NCBI RefSeq assembly: GCF_003710915.1
Contig: NZ_RHHR01000047.1
Span: 1 to 42,075, forward strand
Direction of reading: 5' to 3'
Length of the DNA stretch: 42,075 bases
Source of the DNA: Brevibacillus invocatus
GTDB lineage: Bacteria > Bacillota > Bacilli > Brevibacillales > Brevibacillaceae
How positions within the stretch are numbered: position 1 is the first letter of the stretch; every line of letters begins with the position of its first letter. The notes under the pieces were generated by a model, which made no database searches, had not been told where the DNA came from, and saw nothing but the letters and a program-made list of their open reading frames with translations. A program made the position numbers and the translations under genes. Shown piece by piece: positions 33,700 to 42,075 of this stretch.

Positions 33700-34614
33700 A
33701 TGCGGGTACTTGTGACAGGGGCTACAGGCTTTTTGGGCAGCCACCTGGTTAAGGCATTGCTGCACGATGGGCATGACGTCCACATCCTGAAGCGAAGGGA
33801 TTCGAACTGCTGGCGGCTTGCAGATGTGCAAAGCGAGCTGTATAGCCATAATCGGGAAGAGACGAAGATCGACAGGCTCTTCCAGGAAGGGGGAGGCTAT
33901 GATGCAGTCATGCATGCCGCGACCTCCTATGGGCGAAACGGGGAAAGCTATCGCGCCGTACTGGAAGCAAATGTAGCCCTCCCTCTTCAGCTGCTCGAAG
34001 CCTGTATTCGCTATGAAACGCCGCTGTTTTTCAATACGGATACCTTTTCGAATACGGCTCAAGGATCGATCGAACGACTGATTGGGTATCATCTGACGAA
34101 AAGACATTTCCTGGAGTGGGGACAGCATCTGGTCAAAACGGCTTCCATTCACTTTGTGAACATGAGGCTGGAGCACTTATACGGCCCCGCAGATTCGCCA
34201 GATAAATTCATTCCGTACGTCGTCAAAAGCTGTCTGGAAAACCACATGGAATTGCCGCTGACTGCGGGTGAGCAAAAAAGAGATTTCATTCATGTTCAGG
34301 ATGCCGTCAGGGCTTATGTCCTTTTGCTCCGGCAAGGTGTGAAAATGCCAACCTCCTTTAGCGAGTTTCAGGTTGGGAGCGGTACTGCTACTCCGATCAA
34401 AACGCTCGTGCACAGCATTCATGCCATGACCGGATCTACGACATGCCTTCGCTTTGGCGCATTGCCCTATCCCCCGCAAGAGATCATGCACTCACAGGCG
34501 GATGTAGAACCATTGCAGCGCTATGGATGGCATAGTCAAATCAGTCTTGAAGAGGGACTTCTCTCCGTGATCGAGGAACAAGGGGGAGGCAAGCATGACC
34601 ATTTTCAAAAATGA
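33700..34614 (+). CDS. CDP-4-keto-6-deoxyglucose reductase/epimerase-like protein
   Basis: A 304-residue extended short-chain dehydrogenase. The start MRVLVTGATGFLGSHLVKAL is the NAD(P) site. HAATSYGRNGES and NTDTF precede the catalytic Tyr-x3-Lys in IGYHLTKRHFLEWG, and LEHLYGPADSPDKFIPYVV and AGEQKRDFIHVQD follow. Position after rfbF and rfbG suggests it reduces or epimerises their product. The family includes RfbJ (abequose synthase) and tyvelose epimerase. No RfbH 3-dehydrase is present, so the sugar would keep its 3-hydroxyl. Exact product unknown. It ends at a bidirectional terminator. Confidence 0.75.
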   Translation: MRVLVTGATGFLGSHLVKALLHDGHDVHILKRRDSNCWRLADVQSELYSHNREETKIDRLFQEGGGYDAVMHAATSYGRNGESYRAVLEANVALPLQLLEACIRYETPLFFNTDTFSNTAQGSIERLIGYHLTKRHFLEWGQHLVKTASIHFVNMRLEHLYGPADSPDKFIPYVVKSCLENHMELPLTAGEQKRDFIHVQDAVRAYVLLLRQGVKMPTSFSEFQVGSGTATPIKTLVHSIHAMTGSTTCLRFGALPYPPQEIMHSQADVEPLQRYGWHSQISLEEGLLSVIEEQGGGKHDHFQK

Positions 34615-34650
34615 AAAAGGCGTGGCGCAGAGGATGAGCGCCACGCTTTT
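34615..34650. terminator. Bidirectional terminator
   Basis: GCGTGGCGC at 34620-34628 pairs with GCGCCACGC at 34638-34646, with A and T runs on both flanks. It separates the two convergent halves of the glycan cluster. Confidence 0.9.
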
Positions 34651-34719
34651 GTATTGCGTATAAGAAAGTTTAAGCACTTCACCGTACCAAAGCGAAAACT
34701 GGACTTGATAAGTACTTTC

Positions 34720-35502
34720 TTATCCCCATGCTTTTTTGTTGGTGCAGTACAGATCACCGTGAAAGGGTTTGATCATCTCCAGGAGCGAGTCGTAATCCGT
34801 GACCTTGACTACTTGATCATCACGGCGAATCAAGTACATATTGGCATACATGCTTTGCAGGAGGGTAAACAAATCTAGCGGATTTTTGCCAAAATTGTTG
34901 ACCATGCTATCCAGGTTGAACTCGATGACCAGATCAGGATCGAATCGTCGAAAGGTTTCTGCACCCCCCTGAAGGACTTCCATCTCAGAGCCTTCTACAT
35001 CGACCTTGATGATGTCGATTCGCTCCAAAGCACTTGTTATGACCCAATCATCGAGGCGAACACAAGTGATCTGGCTGGAAGAATCGGTGGAATCGGTTTG
35101 TTTGGTATCGATAAATGACCACCCGCCACCGTGAGCTACCTCCCGAAAAGAGATGGTACCATTTCGATCAAAGACGCCAAGCTTGAGCGGTTCGATATTC
35201 CGAATGCTGTTATCGGCTATGGTTTGCACCAGATAGCCGTAATTGACGTTCGAAGGCTCGAAGGCGTAGACCTTTCCTTTTTTCGCCAGGTGGCTAAAAG
35301 CGAGTGAGATCGTACCCAGATTGGCGCCGATATCCAAACAAACCGCATCAGGGGCGACGACACGGCGGAGCAGATTCATGACGTACGCTTCATAATAACC
35401 GTTCTCCAGCTCCATATAGTACAGGACGCTTTGATCAGACTCACTGCCGTAGAGGGTGAAAGACTTTTGGTCAAAAGGCAAGTGGAACTCCATCTTCTTC
35501 AA
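34720..35502 (-). CDS. FkbM-family methyltransferase
   Basis: A 260-residue SAM-dependent methyltransferase. Motif I is CLDIGANLGTISLAFSHLAK (about residues 55-74), followed by VYAFEPSNVNYGYL, IDIIKVDVEGSEMEVLQGG and LVIEFN. These are hallmarks of FkbM-type O-methyltransferases that act on sugars and polyketides. TTG 35502 has GGAGGG 9 bases upstream. It is the last gene of the minus-strand half-cluster (Gmd to here). The role is probably methylation of a glycan residue (inference). Confidence 0.85.
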   Translation of the reverse strand: MKKMEFHLPFDQKSFTLYGSESDQSVLYYMELENGYYEAYVMNLLRRVVAPDAVCLDIGANLGTISLAFSHLAKKGKVYAFEPSNVNYGYLVQTIADNSIRNIEPLKLGVFDRNGTISFREVAHGGGWSFIDTKQTDSTDSSSQITCVRLDDWVITSALERIDIIKVDVEGSEMEVLQGGAETFRRFDPDLVIEFNLDSMVNNFGKNPLDLFTLLQSMYANMYLIRRDDQVVKVTDYDSLLEMIKPFHGDLYCTNKKAWG

Positions 35503-35519
35503 TGGGAAAATCCCTCCTT

Positions 35520-36158
35520 TTATGGGAGATGGATGCGGATGATGTCATTCTTCACTGTAAATTGCATGTCAGGGCGTTTTTGCTGGACGTAGTCCTTTAG
35601 CTCAGCGATGGTTGGATAGTCTTTCAGAAACGGGTTTTTTCCAATGAAGCACCGCGCATCATCCACGAGAATGACGTGATTCGGAACGGAATGGTTCAAG
35701 ATGACATCCAGCTCTTGCAGGATGGGGGTGTCTATATCGCCTTTTGCCGCTTCGGTAGACAGGGGGATGTAATGACCATCCAGCCAGAACAGGCAAGGTG
35801 TGTGGATGGTCGAGAGCAGCGGAGGCAGCTTCTGCGCACTATCGCCAAGGATGATTTTGACATGGCGGTCAGGTGCAAAATGCTTGGCTGCGTTCTGGTA
35901 GAGTGATTTCTCCAGTTCAATAGAGTAGATCCGTTCGAAGTGCTGTTTTGTAGATTCAATCATGGCACCTTGATAGGTTCCCGTTTCAATCAGCGTTCGA
36001 AGGGAGAAGGTATTGGCGTATTCCAGAACGGTATTGACCTTCACGTCGTATGTGGGTGACTCCAGGAGCCAGAAATCCCACGTTTCCTGGGCGCTCAATG
36101 CAAAGGGTATGCGGTACTCCGTGCGCCACACCCGCAGAATTTCATCCATTCTTGACAT
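35520..36158 (-). CDS. Class I SAM methyltransferase-like protein
   Basis: A 212-residue protein with LIETGTYQGAMIESTKQHFE as SAM motif I (about residues 55-74), then YSIELEKSLYQNA, HVKIILGDSAQKLPPLL and CLFWLDGHYIPLSTEAAKGD. The fold matches the group of methyltransferases used in glycan and cephamycin biosynthesis. There is no membrane segment. AAGGAGG lies 8 bases before ATG 36158. It sits 12 bases downstream of the GT4 gene, in the same operon. Substrate unknown. Confidence 0.75.
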   Translation of the reverse strand: MSRMDEILRVWRTEYRIPFALSAQETWDFWLLESPTYDVKVNTVLEYANTFSLRTLIETGTYQGAMIESTKQHFERIYSIELEKSLYQNAAKHFAPDRHVKIILGDSAQKLPPLLSTIHTPCLFWLDGHYIPLSTEAAKGDIDTPILQELDVILNHSVPNHVILVDDARCFIGKNPFLKDYPTIAELKDYVQQKRPDMQFTVKNDIIRIHLP

Positions 36159-36170
36159 CAGGTAGCCTCC

Positions 36171-37286
36171 TTAACTGCTTGTTTTGCGAAGTACCGATTG
36201 AAAGACAGCAAGGGTTTGTCGTGCGCATTTATCCCAGGAGAAAAGGGTTGCTTGTCTCGTACCCTTGGCGATCAGATCGGCTCTGATGGCTGGATCCGAC
36301 ATCGCGGCGATCTTAACGGCAATATCCTCTGGTACGTGGGGGTCAAATAACAGCGCTGCCTGACCTACGACCTCTGGGATGCTCCCTGCGTTGGAGCAGA
36401 TGATGGGAATATTCGAGCGCATGGCTTCGACGAGCGGGATCCCAAATCCCTCGAATAAAGAAGGAAAGCACAGAAAATGTGCATTTCGATACAGCGAGGG
36501 CATTTCGTCCTGCGGAATGTAGTTCAGCCATTTGATCTGATCCCGTAATTGATGCTGTGATATCGCGTTGATGACCGTTTGGTGTGCTTCCTGAGGAAAG
36601 CCGGTAAAGACCATATTCACCTTGTAATTGTAGGTGTTGCGCAAGATAGCGAGCGCCTGAATCAGGGAGAGATGGTTTTTATGCCGCCAGGTGTTGGCCG
36701 GAAAAAGGCCGTAATGATCAGGAAGCTGGTATTTTAGACGGAATACCTGATCCTGTTCAGGGCGCATCGGCAAGGAAAATTCCCCGGAGGAATCCAGGTG
36801 AACAGCATGTACTTTGTGCGGAGGCAGCTGGAATTTCTCCAGGATGGATCGACGGGAGAATTCGGACAGGGTCAGGACAGCGCTGCTTTTTTGGGCTGAC
36901 GACTGGTAGTTCTCACGTCTCCATTGCAGCACAGGCGCATCGAAAAACTGGGGATAAAATTCATGCTGAATATCCGGGATGTTGATGACGCTTGGAATGG
37001 TCACATCGATCGGCTGCAAGATCAGCAGGGGGCAGAACCACAAATCGAGTCGCAGGGCTTGAATCTGTTGATGAAAAAGCTCATGCGCTCTCGATATGTC
37101 GTGAAACAGGATTTTGTGCAGATGACGGCCTTCCGAAAAAGTGTGGAAGTTGTGCGTGCTTAAAAACAGGTACCACTCATGAGCCTCGTTGTTTTTCTGT
37201 GAGTACGTAATCAGATTGCGCACGTATTGCTCCATCCCGCCAATTTTTCCAGGAATGACGGCAAGCAGGTTAACGCCAATTCTCAA
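36171..37286 (-). CDS. GT4-family glycosyltransferase
   Basis: A 371-residue GT-B enzyme. The N-terminal half has [20 protein letters not shown] and ends in [20 protein letters not shown]; the C-terminal half has [40 protein letters not shown] and the Glu-x7-Glu donor site, then [18 protein letters not shown]. It transfers a hexose or deoxyhexose from a nucleotide sugar. TTG 37286 lies 9 bases after AAAGGAGG. Its start overlaps the fcl stop in a TTGA, pointing to translational coupling and to GDP-fucose as a likely donor. Confidence 0.85.
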   Translation of the reverse strand: MRIGVNLLAVIPGKIGGMEQYVRNLITYSQKNNEAHEWYLFLSTHNFHTFSEGRHLHKILFHDISRAHELFHQQIQALRLDLWFCPLLILQPIDVTIPSVINIPDIQHEFYPQFFDAPVLQWRRENYQSSAQKSSAVLTLSEFSRRSILEKFQLPPHKVHAVHLDSSGEFSLPMRPEQDQVFRLKYQLPDHYGLFPANTWRHKNHLSLIQALAILRNTYNYKVNMVFTGFPQEAHQTVINAISQHQLRDQIKWLNYIPQDEMPSLYRNAHFLCFPSLFEGFGIPLVEAMRSNIPIICSNAGSIPEVVGQAALLFDPHVPEDIAVKIAAMSDPAIRADLIAKGTRQATLFSWDKCARQTLAVFQSVLRKTSS

Positions 37287-38251
37287 GACCGGCCCCCTCC
37301 TTTGGAAACGGCTGTCCGATACCAATCGATGGTTTGCTGCAAACCTTGTGGCAAGGACGTCGAGGCTTCGAATTGGAAATATTCCTTGGCTCGCCCTACA
37401 TCCAGCTTGCGTCTCGGTTGCCCATCAGGCCTGCTTCTGTCCCAAATGATGGTTCCGGTATACCCGCATTTTTCTTTGATCCATTCTGCCAACTGGCGAA
37501 TGGTCATCTCTTCACCAGATCCGATATTGACGGGTTCGTTTCCATCATAGCGCTCCGTCGCCAGAACGATCGCCCGCGCAGCATCCTCCACATAAATGAA
37601 CTCTCTCGTTACTTCGCCGCTTCCCCAAAGGACGATGCTGTCTTGACCCGATGCCTGAGCGTCGAGGCATTTTCGGATGATGGCCGGAATGACGTGAGAG
37701 GTTTCCAGATCGAAGTTGTCATAGGGTCCGTACAGGTTGACCGGCAACAGATAGATCGAGTTGAAGCCGTACTGCTGCCGATAAGCCCGCGATTGGACCA
37801 GCATCATTTTTTTGGCCAAGCCATAGGGGGCATTGGTCTCTTCGGGATAGCCGTTCCACAGCTCTTCCTCCATAAACGGTACAGGCGTGTATTTGGGATA
37901 GGAGCATATCGTTCCAATGGCCACGAATTTCTCGATGCCGAACAGACGGGAGTGTTCGAGGAGCTGAGCACCCATGATCAGGTTGTCGTAGAAAAAGGAA
38001 CCTGGATTTTTTTGATTGGCAGCAATTCCTCCCACCACCGCAGCCAAATGAATGATGATATCCGGTCGATAGGTTTGCAGCATGAGAACGATATCCGCCT
38101 CCTTGCGCAGATCAAACTGACTGCTGCGCGGAATGAAGATATGCTCACAGCCCCGCAGGTTCAGCTGCTTCACGACATGTCTGCCCAAAAATCCCGCTCC
38201 GCCTGTTACGACGATTCGTTTTCGTGTGAGATCGATCGTGGAGTGACACAC
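37283..38251 (-). CDS. fcl: GDP-L-fucose synthase
   Basis: A 322-residue short-chain dehydrogenase. NADP binding is in [56 protein letters not shown] and [14 protein letters not shown] follow, with the catalytic Ser, Tyr and Lys. [20 protein letters not shown] and [17 protein letters not shown] are specific to WcaG/Fcl. It turns GDP-4-keto-6-deoxymannose (the Gmd product) into GDP-L-fucose. GTG 38251 follows AAAGGA closely. It overlaps the GT4 gene and is preceded by a GT2 gene. Confidence 0.92.
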   Translation of the reverse strand: MCHSTIDLTRKRIVVTGGAGFLGRHVVKQLNLRGCEHIFIPRSSQFDLRKEADIVLMLQTYRPDIIIHLAAVVGGIAANQKNPGSFFYDNLIMGAQLLEHSRLFGIEKFVAIGTICSYPKYTPVPFMEEELWNGYPEETNAPYGLAKKMMLVQSRAYRQQYGFNSIYLLPVNLYGPYDNFDLETSHVIPAIIRKCLDAQASGQDSIVLWGSGEVTREFIYVEDAARAIVLATERYDGNEPVNIGSGEEMTIRQLAEWIKEKCGYTGTIIWDRSRPDGQPRRKLDVGRAKEYFQFEASTSLPQGLQQTIDWYRTAVSKGGGRS

Positions 38252-38270
38252 CGTCCTTTCTTTATGGATG

Positions 38271-39515
38271 TCAAAAAATAGGCGAGGGTTTTCTTTTTTC
38301 TTTCATCCATTGCTGAAGGGTGCTGTTCCCTTTGAGAAAATGATGGTAAAAGGCGTATTCCTCGTCAGAAAGAGGCATGATTTGCTCTGCCACAAAGCTG
38401 ACTGTTCGTTTTCCTAGCTCCGATCGGGGATCTTCCTTGACGAATTGCCTGCTGGACAGGATTTCCACGGAGCAACCTGGACCTGGCGAATCGATAGGGA
38501 TTTCCAAGGTGAAGTCATTACTGCCTGAGGTACGGATAGGGACCAGATTCCCGTCGACCAGGACGTGGAATTGCAAGGGCAGTGTGGAAATGGTCTGTGA
38601 GCCGTGGACGACGAGCGTATGCAACGGGTACTCGGGGTCAATTTCGAGGTGGATGCGCAAGTATGGGGGAGCCCACTGATCGGCAAAGCGATTAGACGAT
38701 GCCAGTTTCGGGGTTTTTCCGAATAAATGGTAGGTTTTGAACAGATCCAGGAACCAGAAAACACCCTTCTCGCGATAATCCTTTAAAAAGTGAAGCAGCC
38801 ATTCATTGGCTACAGTTCCGAAATGCTTCATACTGGTTTTCATAATTTCAGGGAAGCCGATATCGATCAGGCTGGTCACGGACTTACAGGCATCGTGCAA
38901 GCGGGAGGAGGCGAGATAGTCTTCCATCCAACCGATGGTAAACCTGACGGAGATGCGCAGCCACAGGTCGTAATCCATGCAAAAATGCAGATCTTCATCG
39001 ACACCGCCAACATCCTCTAGCACGTGCTTGCGAATGAATGCGGTAGGCTGGCAAATAATGCAGTGGTAAAACATTTTTTTGCGATCAAATGGGACCCACG
39101 GATATTTGTACATGATTTTATTTTTCTCGTTGATGTGCAGCCCTTTTCCATACACCATCGCCCAATCGGGATGACTGGTCAGGCTGTTGACTGCCTTCGT
39201 CACCGCTTGCGGGAAGTACGTATCGTCGGAATTCAGCCAACCGATGATCTCGCCCTTCGCCATTTGCAACCCTTTGTTTATGGCATGCGATTGACCGCGA
39301 TCGGGTTCGGAGATGTAGCGAAAGCGATCACCGAGCTGCTGACTGTACTGCTTCAGAATCGTCTGCGTGCCATCCGTGGAGCCGCCATCGACTACGATGT
39401 GTTCGATCGCCGGATAATCCTGCCGCCATACACTGTCGATCGTCTGTTGAATAAAAGCAGCCTGGTTATAGGACGGGGTAATAATCGATACCAGTGGCAT
39501 GGAATGATTGTTCAA
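38271..39515 (-). CDS. GT2 glycosyltransferase with C-terminal beta domain
   Basis: A 414-residue enzyme with [57 protein letters not shown] and the metal-binding NSDD, then [20 protein letters not shown] and [10 protein letters not shown]. The C-terminal 140 residues form a beta domain. It is the closest relative in this window of the enzyme at 27301-28482. TTG 39515 has GGGAGGG 7 bases upstream and overlaps the gmd stop in a TTGA, suggesting coupled synthesis. Confidence 0.87.
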   Translation of the reverse strand: MNNHSMPLVSIITPSYNQAAFIQQTIDSVWRQDYPAIEHIVVDGGSTDGTQTILKQYSQQLGDRFRYISEPDRGQSHAINKGLQMAKGEIIGWLNSDDTYFPQAVTKAVNSLTSHPDWAMVYGKGLHINEKNKIMYKYPWVPFDRKKMFYHCIICQPTAFIRKHVLEDVGGVDEDLHFCMDYDLWLRISVRFTIGWMEDYLASSRLHDACKSVTSLIDIGFPEIMKTSMKHFGTVANEWLLHFLKDYREKGVFWFLDLFKTYHLFGKTPKLASSNRFADQWAPPYLRIHLEIDPEYPLHTLVVHGSQTISTLPLQFHVLVDGNLVPIRTSGSNDFTLEIPIDSPGPGCSVEILSSRQFVKEDPRSELGKRTVSFVAEQIMPLSDEEYAFYHHFLKGNSTLQQWMKEKRKPSPIF

Positions 39516-40498
39516 CAGCTGTCCCTCCCTGACTTCTTGCGGTCATGCAGTACAATGCGCCAGTAATTCAGCAGATCGTGCATCGTGGTTGCAAAAGGGA
39601 TCTGAGGAGCCCAGCCAGTCTTGGCTCGAAAGGCGGAGGAATCTCCTACGAGAATCTCGACATCAGACGGCCGCAGACGATCCGCATCCACTTCGATGGC
39701 GACCTTAACGTCTGTAAAGGAGAGCAGGGTTTGTAGCACTTGTTCAATCGTATACGCCGTGCCGGAAGACAGATTGTAGACTTCACCAGCGTCACCGTGC
39801 TCCAGTGCCAGCCAATAGGCTTTGACAATGTCGCGGACATCAGAAAAGTCACGTTTCGCCTGCAGATTGCCAACGAGTACCTTTGGCGGCTGCAACCCTC
39901 GTTCAATCTGGGCGATCTGCTTGGCAAAGTTCGAGGTGACGAAGTACTCTCCCCTCCCTGGTCCTGTGTGATTAAACGTACGAGTGCGAATGATTGGGAT
40001 TCCGTAGCTCTGGAAGTACTGAAAGCCGAGATAGTCTTGTGCGATTTTACTCACTGCATAAGGATTGAGGGGTCTTAGGGGATTGTTCTCTTTGACGGGT
40101 GTCTCATGAGGATAGACCAGTCCATACTCTTCACTTGAGCATGCGATATGGATCTTACAGTTCAGATCCAATTTGCGCACGGCTTCCAGGATGTGAATTT
40201 GACAGACTAGATTGTTGACCAGCGTCTCGGAGGGAGAGTTCCACGAGGTTGGGACAAAGCTTTGCGCAGCTAGATGGAAGATCAGGTCAGGCTGTATCTC
40301 TTTAAGCATGAGATGGACGGAGTGGGGGTCCCGTAATTCACATTCGACGAGATGAATCTGATCGGTCAGGTGTTTGAGAAGATCCATGTTACTTCTCACG
40401 CGGAAGGTGCCACATACCTCTACATCTCCTCGGGAGATCAGGTACTCAGCCAGGTGACTGCCAGCAAATCCGGTAATTCCCGTAACCAGTGCTCTCAA
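39512..40498 (-). CDS. gmd: GDP-mannose 4,6-dehydratase
   Basis: A 328-residue short-chain dehydratase. The NADP site is MRALVTGITGFAGSHLAEYL. IFHLAAQSFVPTSWNSP, ACSSEEYGLVY and LNPYAVSKIAQDYLGFQ (catalytic Tyr-x3-Lys) follow, then NHTGPGRGEYFVTSNFAKQI and RDFSDVRDIVKAYWLALE. RLRPSDVEILVGDSSAFRAK is typical of GDP-mannose dehydratases. It makes GDP-4-keto-6-deoxymannose for Fcl or a reductase. TTG 40498 has AAGGAGG 7 bases upstream; the longer frame lacks a site. It is the first gene of a six-gene minus-strand operon. Confidence 0.92.
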   Translation of the reverse strand: MRALVTGITGFAGSHLAEYLISRGDVEVCGTFRVRSNMDLLKHLTDQIHLVECELRDPHSVHLMLKEIQPDLIFHLAAQSFVPTSWNSPSETLVNNLVCQIHILEAVRKLDLNCKIHIACSSEEYGLVYPHETPVKENNPLRPLNPYAVSKIAQDYLGFQYFQSYGIPIIRTRTFNHTGPGRGEYFVTSNFAKQIAQIERGLQPPKVLVGNLQAKRDFSDVRDIVKAYWLALEHGDAGEVYNLSSGTAYTIEQVLQTLLSFTDVKVAIEVDADRLRPSDVEILVGDSSAFRAKTGWAPQIPFATTMHDLLNYWRIVLHDRKKSGRDSC

Positions 40499-40778
40499 TG
40501 GACAACCTCCTTTTGTCGAGCGCGTGAAGGGTCGACTCTCCTGCATGACAGGTTCGTCCTTGCAGGAGATAGGAATGGAGCAGTCTACCCTGTTATTCAT
40601 ATGGTTTGGAGGAGAACATGCCACGGCACTCGCCTTGCAGCAAGAGGACTTTCAGCGCATACACAGGGCATTCGTCCAGATTGGCTCACATTTTTTTCAA
40701 TGTTCAACACTTGACCACGCTTTGTCGTCGATCGAGCCATACAATAGTTCGAAACGACAGCAGTATAGGAGGTTGAAG

Positions 40779-41489
40779 ATGGCTTCTACGATCAATCTGT
40801 ATGAAAAAAAAATCTTCTCCCAGAACGGAGAGGATGGAATGATTGAGGAGATTTTCACGCGAATCGGTACGACCAACCGCTTTTTTGTGGAATTTGGTGT
40901 AGAAGACGGAATGGAGTGCTTGACGCGTCATTTGCTGGTCCATCATGGGTGGTCAGGAGTGATGATGGAGGGGAGCGAATCACATTTTCGAAATCTGGTG
41001 GCGAATACGGCGATGTACCCACAAGTGCATGTCAGTCATCAGTTCATCACACGCGACAATGTTCCCGGACTTTTTAAAGCACATGGCGTTCCTAACGAGT
41101 TTGACCTGCTGGTGATCGACATTGACGGGAATGACTACTGGGTGTGGCAGGCGCTCGACGCTTACAAGCCAAGGCTCGTCGTGATTGAATACAATGCCTC
41201 GTACCCGCCGCCGCAGAAAATGGTCATCCCGTACATGGAGAACTTTTGCTGGGATGGGACTTCTTATTTCGGCGCCAGTTTAAGTTCGCTTGAAGCGTTA
41301 GGTAAAAAACTGGGGTATGCCTTGGTCGGTACGGACACGCGTGGGGTCAATGCCTTTTTCGTACGTCAGGATCTTCTCGCAGCTTTAGGTTTTCCAGCCC
41401 TTCCAGCGAAGTTAGCGTACCATCCACCGCGATATGGCCCGGACAAAGGAGGACACCCGCATCGCGGCGGCCCGATTTTGGAGATCTAG
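40779..41489 (+). CDS. FkbM-like methyltransferase
   Basis: A 236-residue protein with KKIFSQNGEDGMIEEIFTRI, RFFVEFGVEDGMECLTRHLL (SAM motif I), MMEGSESHFRNLV and FDLLVIDIDGNDYWVWQAL. The C-terminus has a His/Pro/Gly-rich tail. It resembles FkbM-type enzymes. ATG 40779 has AGGAGG 6 bases upstream. The frame is open further up to a second ATG at 40575 with AGGAG 6 bases before it, adding 68 residues of unknown type. It is divergent from gmd and convergent, with only five bases between, with the mutase. Confidence 0.78.
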   Translation: MASTINLYEKKIFSQNGEDGMIEEIFTRIGTTNRFFVEFGVEDGMECLTRHLLVHHGWSGVMMEGSESHFRNLVANTAMYPQVHVSHQFITRDNVPGLFKAHGVPNEFDLLVIDIDGNDYWVWQALDAYKPRLVVIEYNASYPPPQKMVIPYMENFCWDGTSYFGASLSSLEALGKKLGYALVGTDTRGVNAFFVRQDLLAALGFPALPAKLAYHPPRYGPDKGGHPHRGGPILEI

Positions 41490-41494
41490 CATGC

Positions 41495-42075
41495 CTATGG
41501 TGAACCGATCAGTCGGATTAGCTCCTGTTTGAGGAGGGCGAGTTTTTCGGTACTGTCCTCGAGGGAGGTTCCTTTCGTTCCGATGTAGAGCTTGATCTTT
41601 GGCTCCGTACCAGAGGGGCGAATACAAAACCAGGCATCACCCTCCAATCCGAACTTGAGCACATCCGAGCGGGGGAGCATCAGCGGCTCGCAGCTTCCTT
41701 TTTCCAGATCAAAGCGTATGCCCTCCAGGTAATCCTCTCTGTAGATCACGCGATAGCCGAGGAGCGAAGGAAGGGGGGTGCTGCGCAGAGAGGACATCAT
41801 GGCAGTCATGGACTCCACACCTTGAATTCCTTTGTATGTGAGCGTATGCAGTTCCTCGCAGTAGAACCCGTAGCGATCAAACAGCTGTTGCAAGGCATCG
41901 AGGAGACTTTCCTTTCTAGCTTTGTGATAGGTGCACAGGTCAGCGAGCAGGAGCGCACTTTGGACCGCATCCTTGTCTCGGACAAAATCCCCGACCAGCA
42001 TCCCGTAGCTCTCCTCATACCCGAATTGAAACACATACTGACCGCTTTTCTCGTATTCGAATCAATTTCATAAAT
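41495..42075 (-). CDS. Phosphomannomutase/phosphoglucomutase, 3' part
   Basis: The C-terminal 190 residues of an alpha-D-phosphohexomutase. YVFQFGYEESYGMLVGDFVR and DKDAVQSALLLA form the sugar-binding loop, and WFCIRPSGTEPKIKLYIGTK is the phosphate-binding loop. It would supply mannose-1-phosphate or glucose-1-phosphate to the ManC and RfbF enzymes. Most of the gene lies beyond the window edge. A stop codon at 42062-42064 interrupts the conserved frame just upstream of EYEKSGQYVF. The preceding residues IYEID fit the family in another frame, so a one-base deletion is suspected. Confidence 0.8.

Overview
The window reads as chromosomal DNA of an aerobic, spore-forming Gram-positive bacterium, most probably Brevibacillus or a close Paenibacillaceae relative. 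This is an inference from an immune-inhibitor-A type M6 protease, a FixABCX operon, a CotH-like kinase, an exosporium/coat-like protein, strong AGGAGG ribosome binding sites and frequent GTG/TTG starts. No rRNA, tRNA, CRISPR array or intact insertion sequence was seen.

Layout. (1) 1-9.6 kb holds small housekeeping and hypothetical genes: small membrane proteins, DinB-like, YrdB-like and YkvA-like proteins, a DUF2935 protein, a pyrimidine-dimer glycosylase-like protein, a GNAT acetyltransferase and a membrane-anchored coiled-coil protein. It also holds a collapsed MOSC/TPR locus. (2) 9.7-13.4 kb holds cysteine synthase and the secreted M6 metalloprotease. (3) 13.4-17.2 kb is a translationally coupled fixABCX operon with a fifth small gene. 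(4) 17.2-27.2 kb is a spore-surface-like region: a CotH-type kinase, two small proteins ending in a Cys-Cys-Gly-Arg tail, a 5'-truncated sugar epimerase, a JAMM peptidase, a long coiled-coil protein, a Cys/Pro-rich coat-like protein, a GT2 glycosyltransferase, a degenerate amidase-like protein with a sigma-K-like promoter, a CAP-domain protein and a DUF1360 membrane protein. (5) 27.3-42.1 kb is a glycan cluster: four glycosyltransferases in this part, a GDP-mannose pyrophosphorylase with cupin domain, GDP-mannose 4,6-dehydratase, GDP-fucose synthase, CDP-glucose synthesis and dehydration enzymes, a CDP-sugar reductase/epimerase-like enzyme, three intact methyltransferases, one decayed methyltransferase and the 3' part of a phosphohexomutase.

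How they work together (inference). The mutase and ManC-like enzyme would supply GDP-mannose, which Gmd and Fcl turn into GDP-L-fucose (or a related GDP-6-deoxyhexose). RfbF, RfbG and the reductase-like enzyme would supply a CDP-6-deoxyhexose. The glycosyltransferases and FkbM-type methyltransferases would assemble and methylate a deoxyhexose-rich glycan. The neighbouring coat-like proteins make a spore-surface glycan the most attractive hypothesis, but the sequence does not prove it.

Several loci look broken: MOSC/TPR at 5.13 kb, epimerase/CCGR at 18.60 kb, a methyltransferase at 29.11 kb, and the mutase at about 42.06 kb. Either this strain is losing genes here or the assembly contains small indels. 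The two large junctions look like true deletions; the two single-base breaks could be either.
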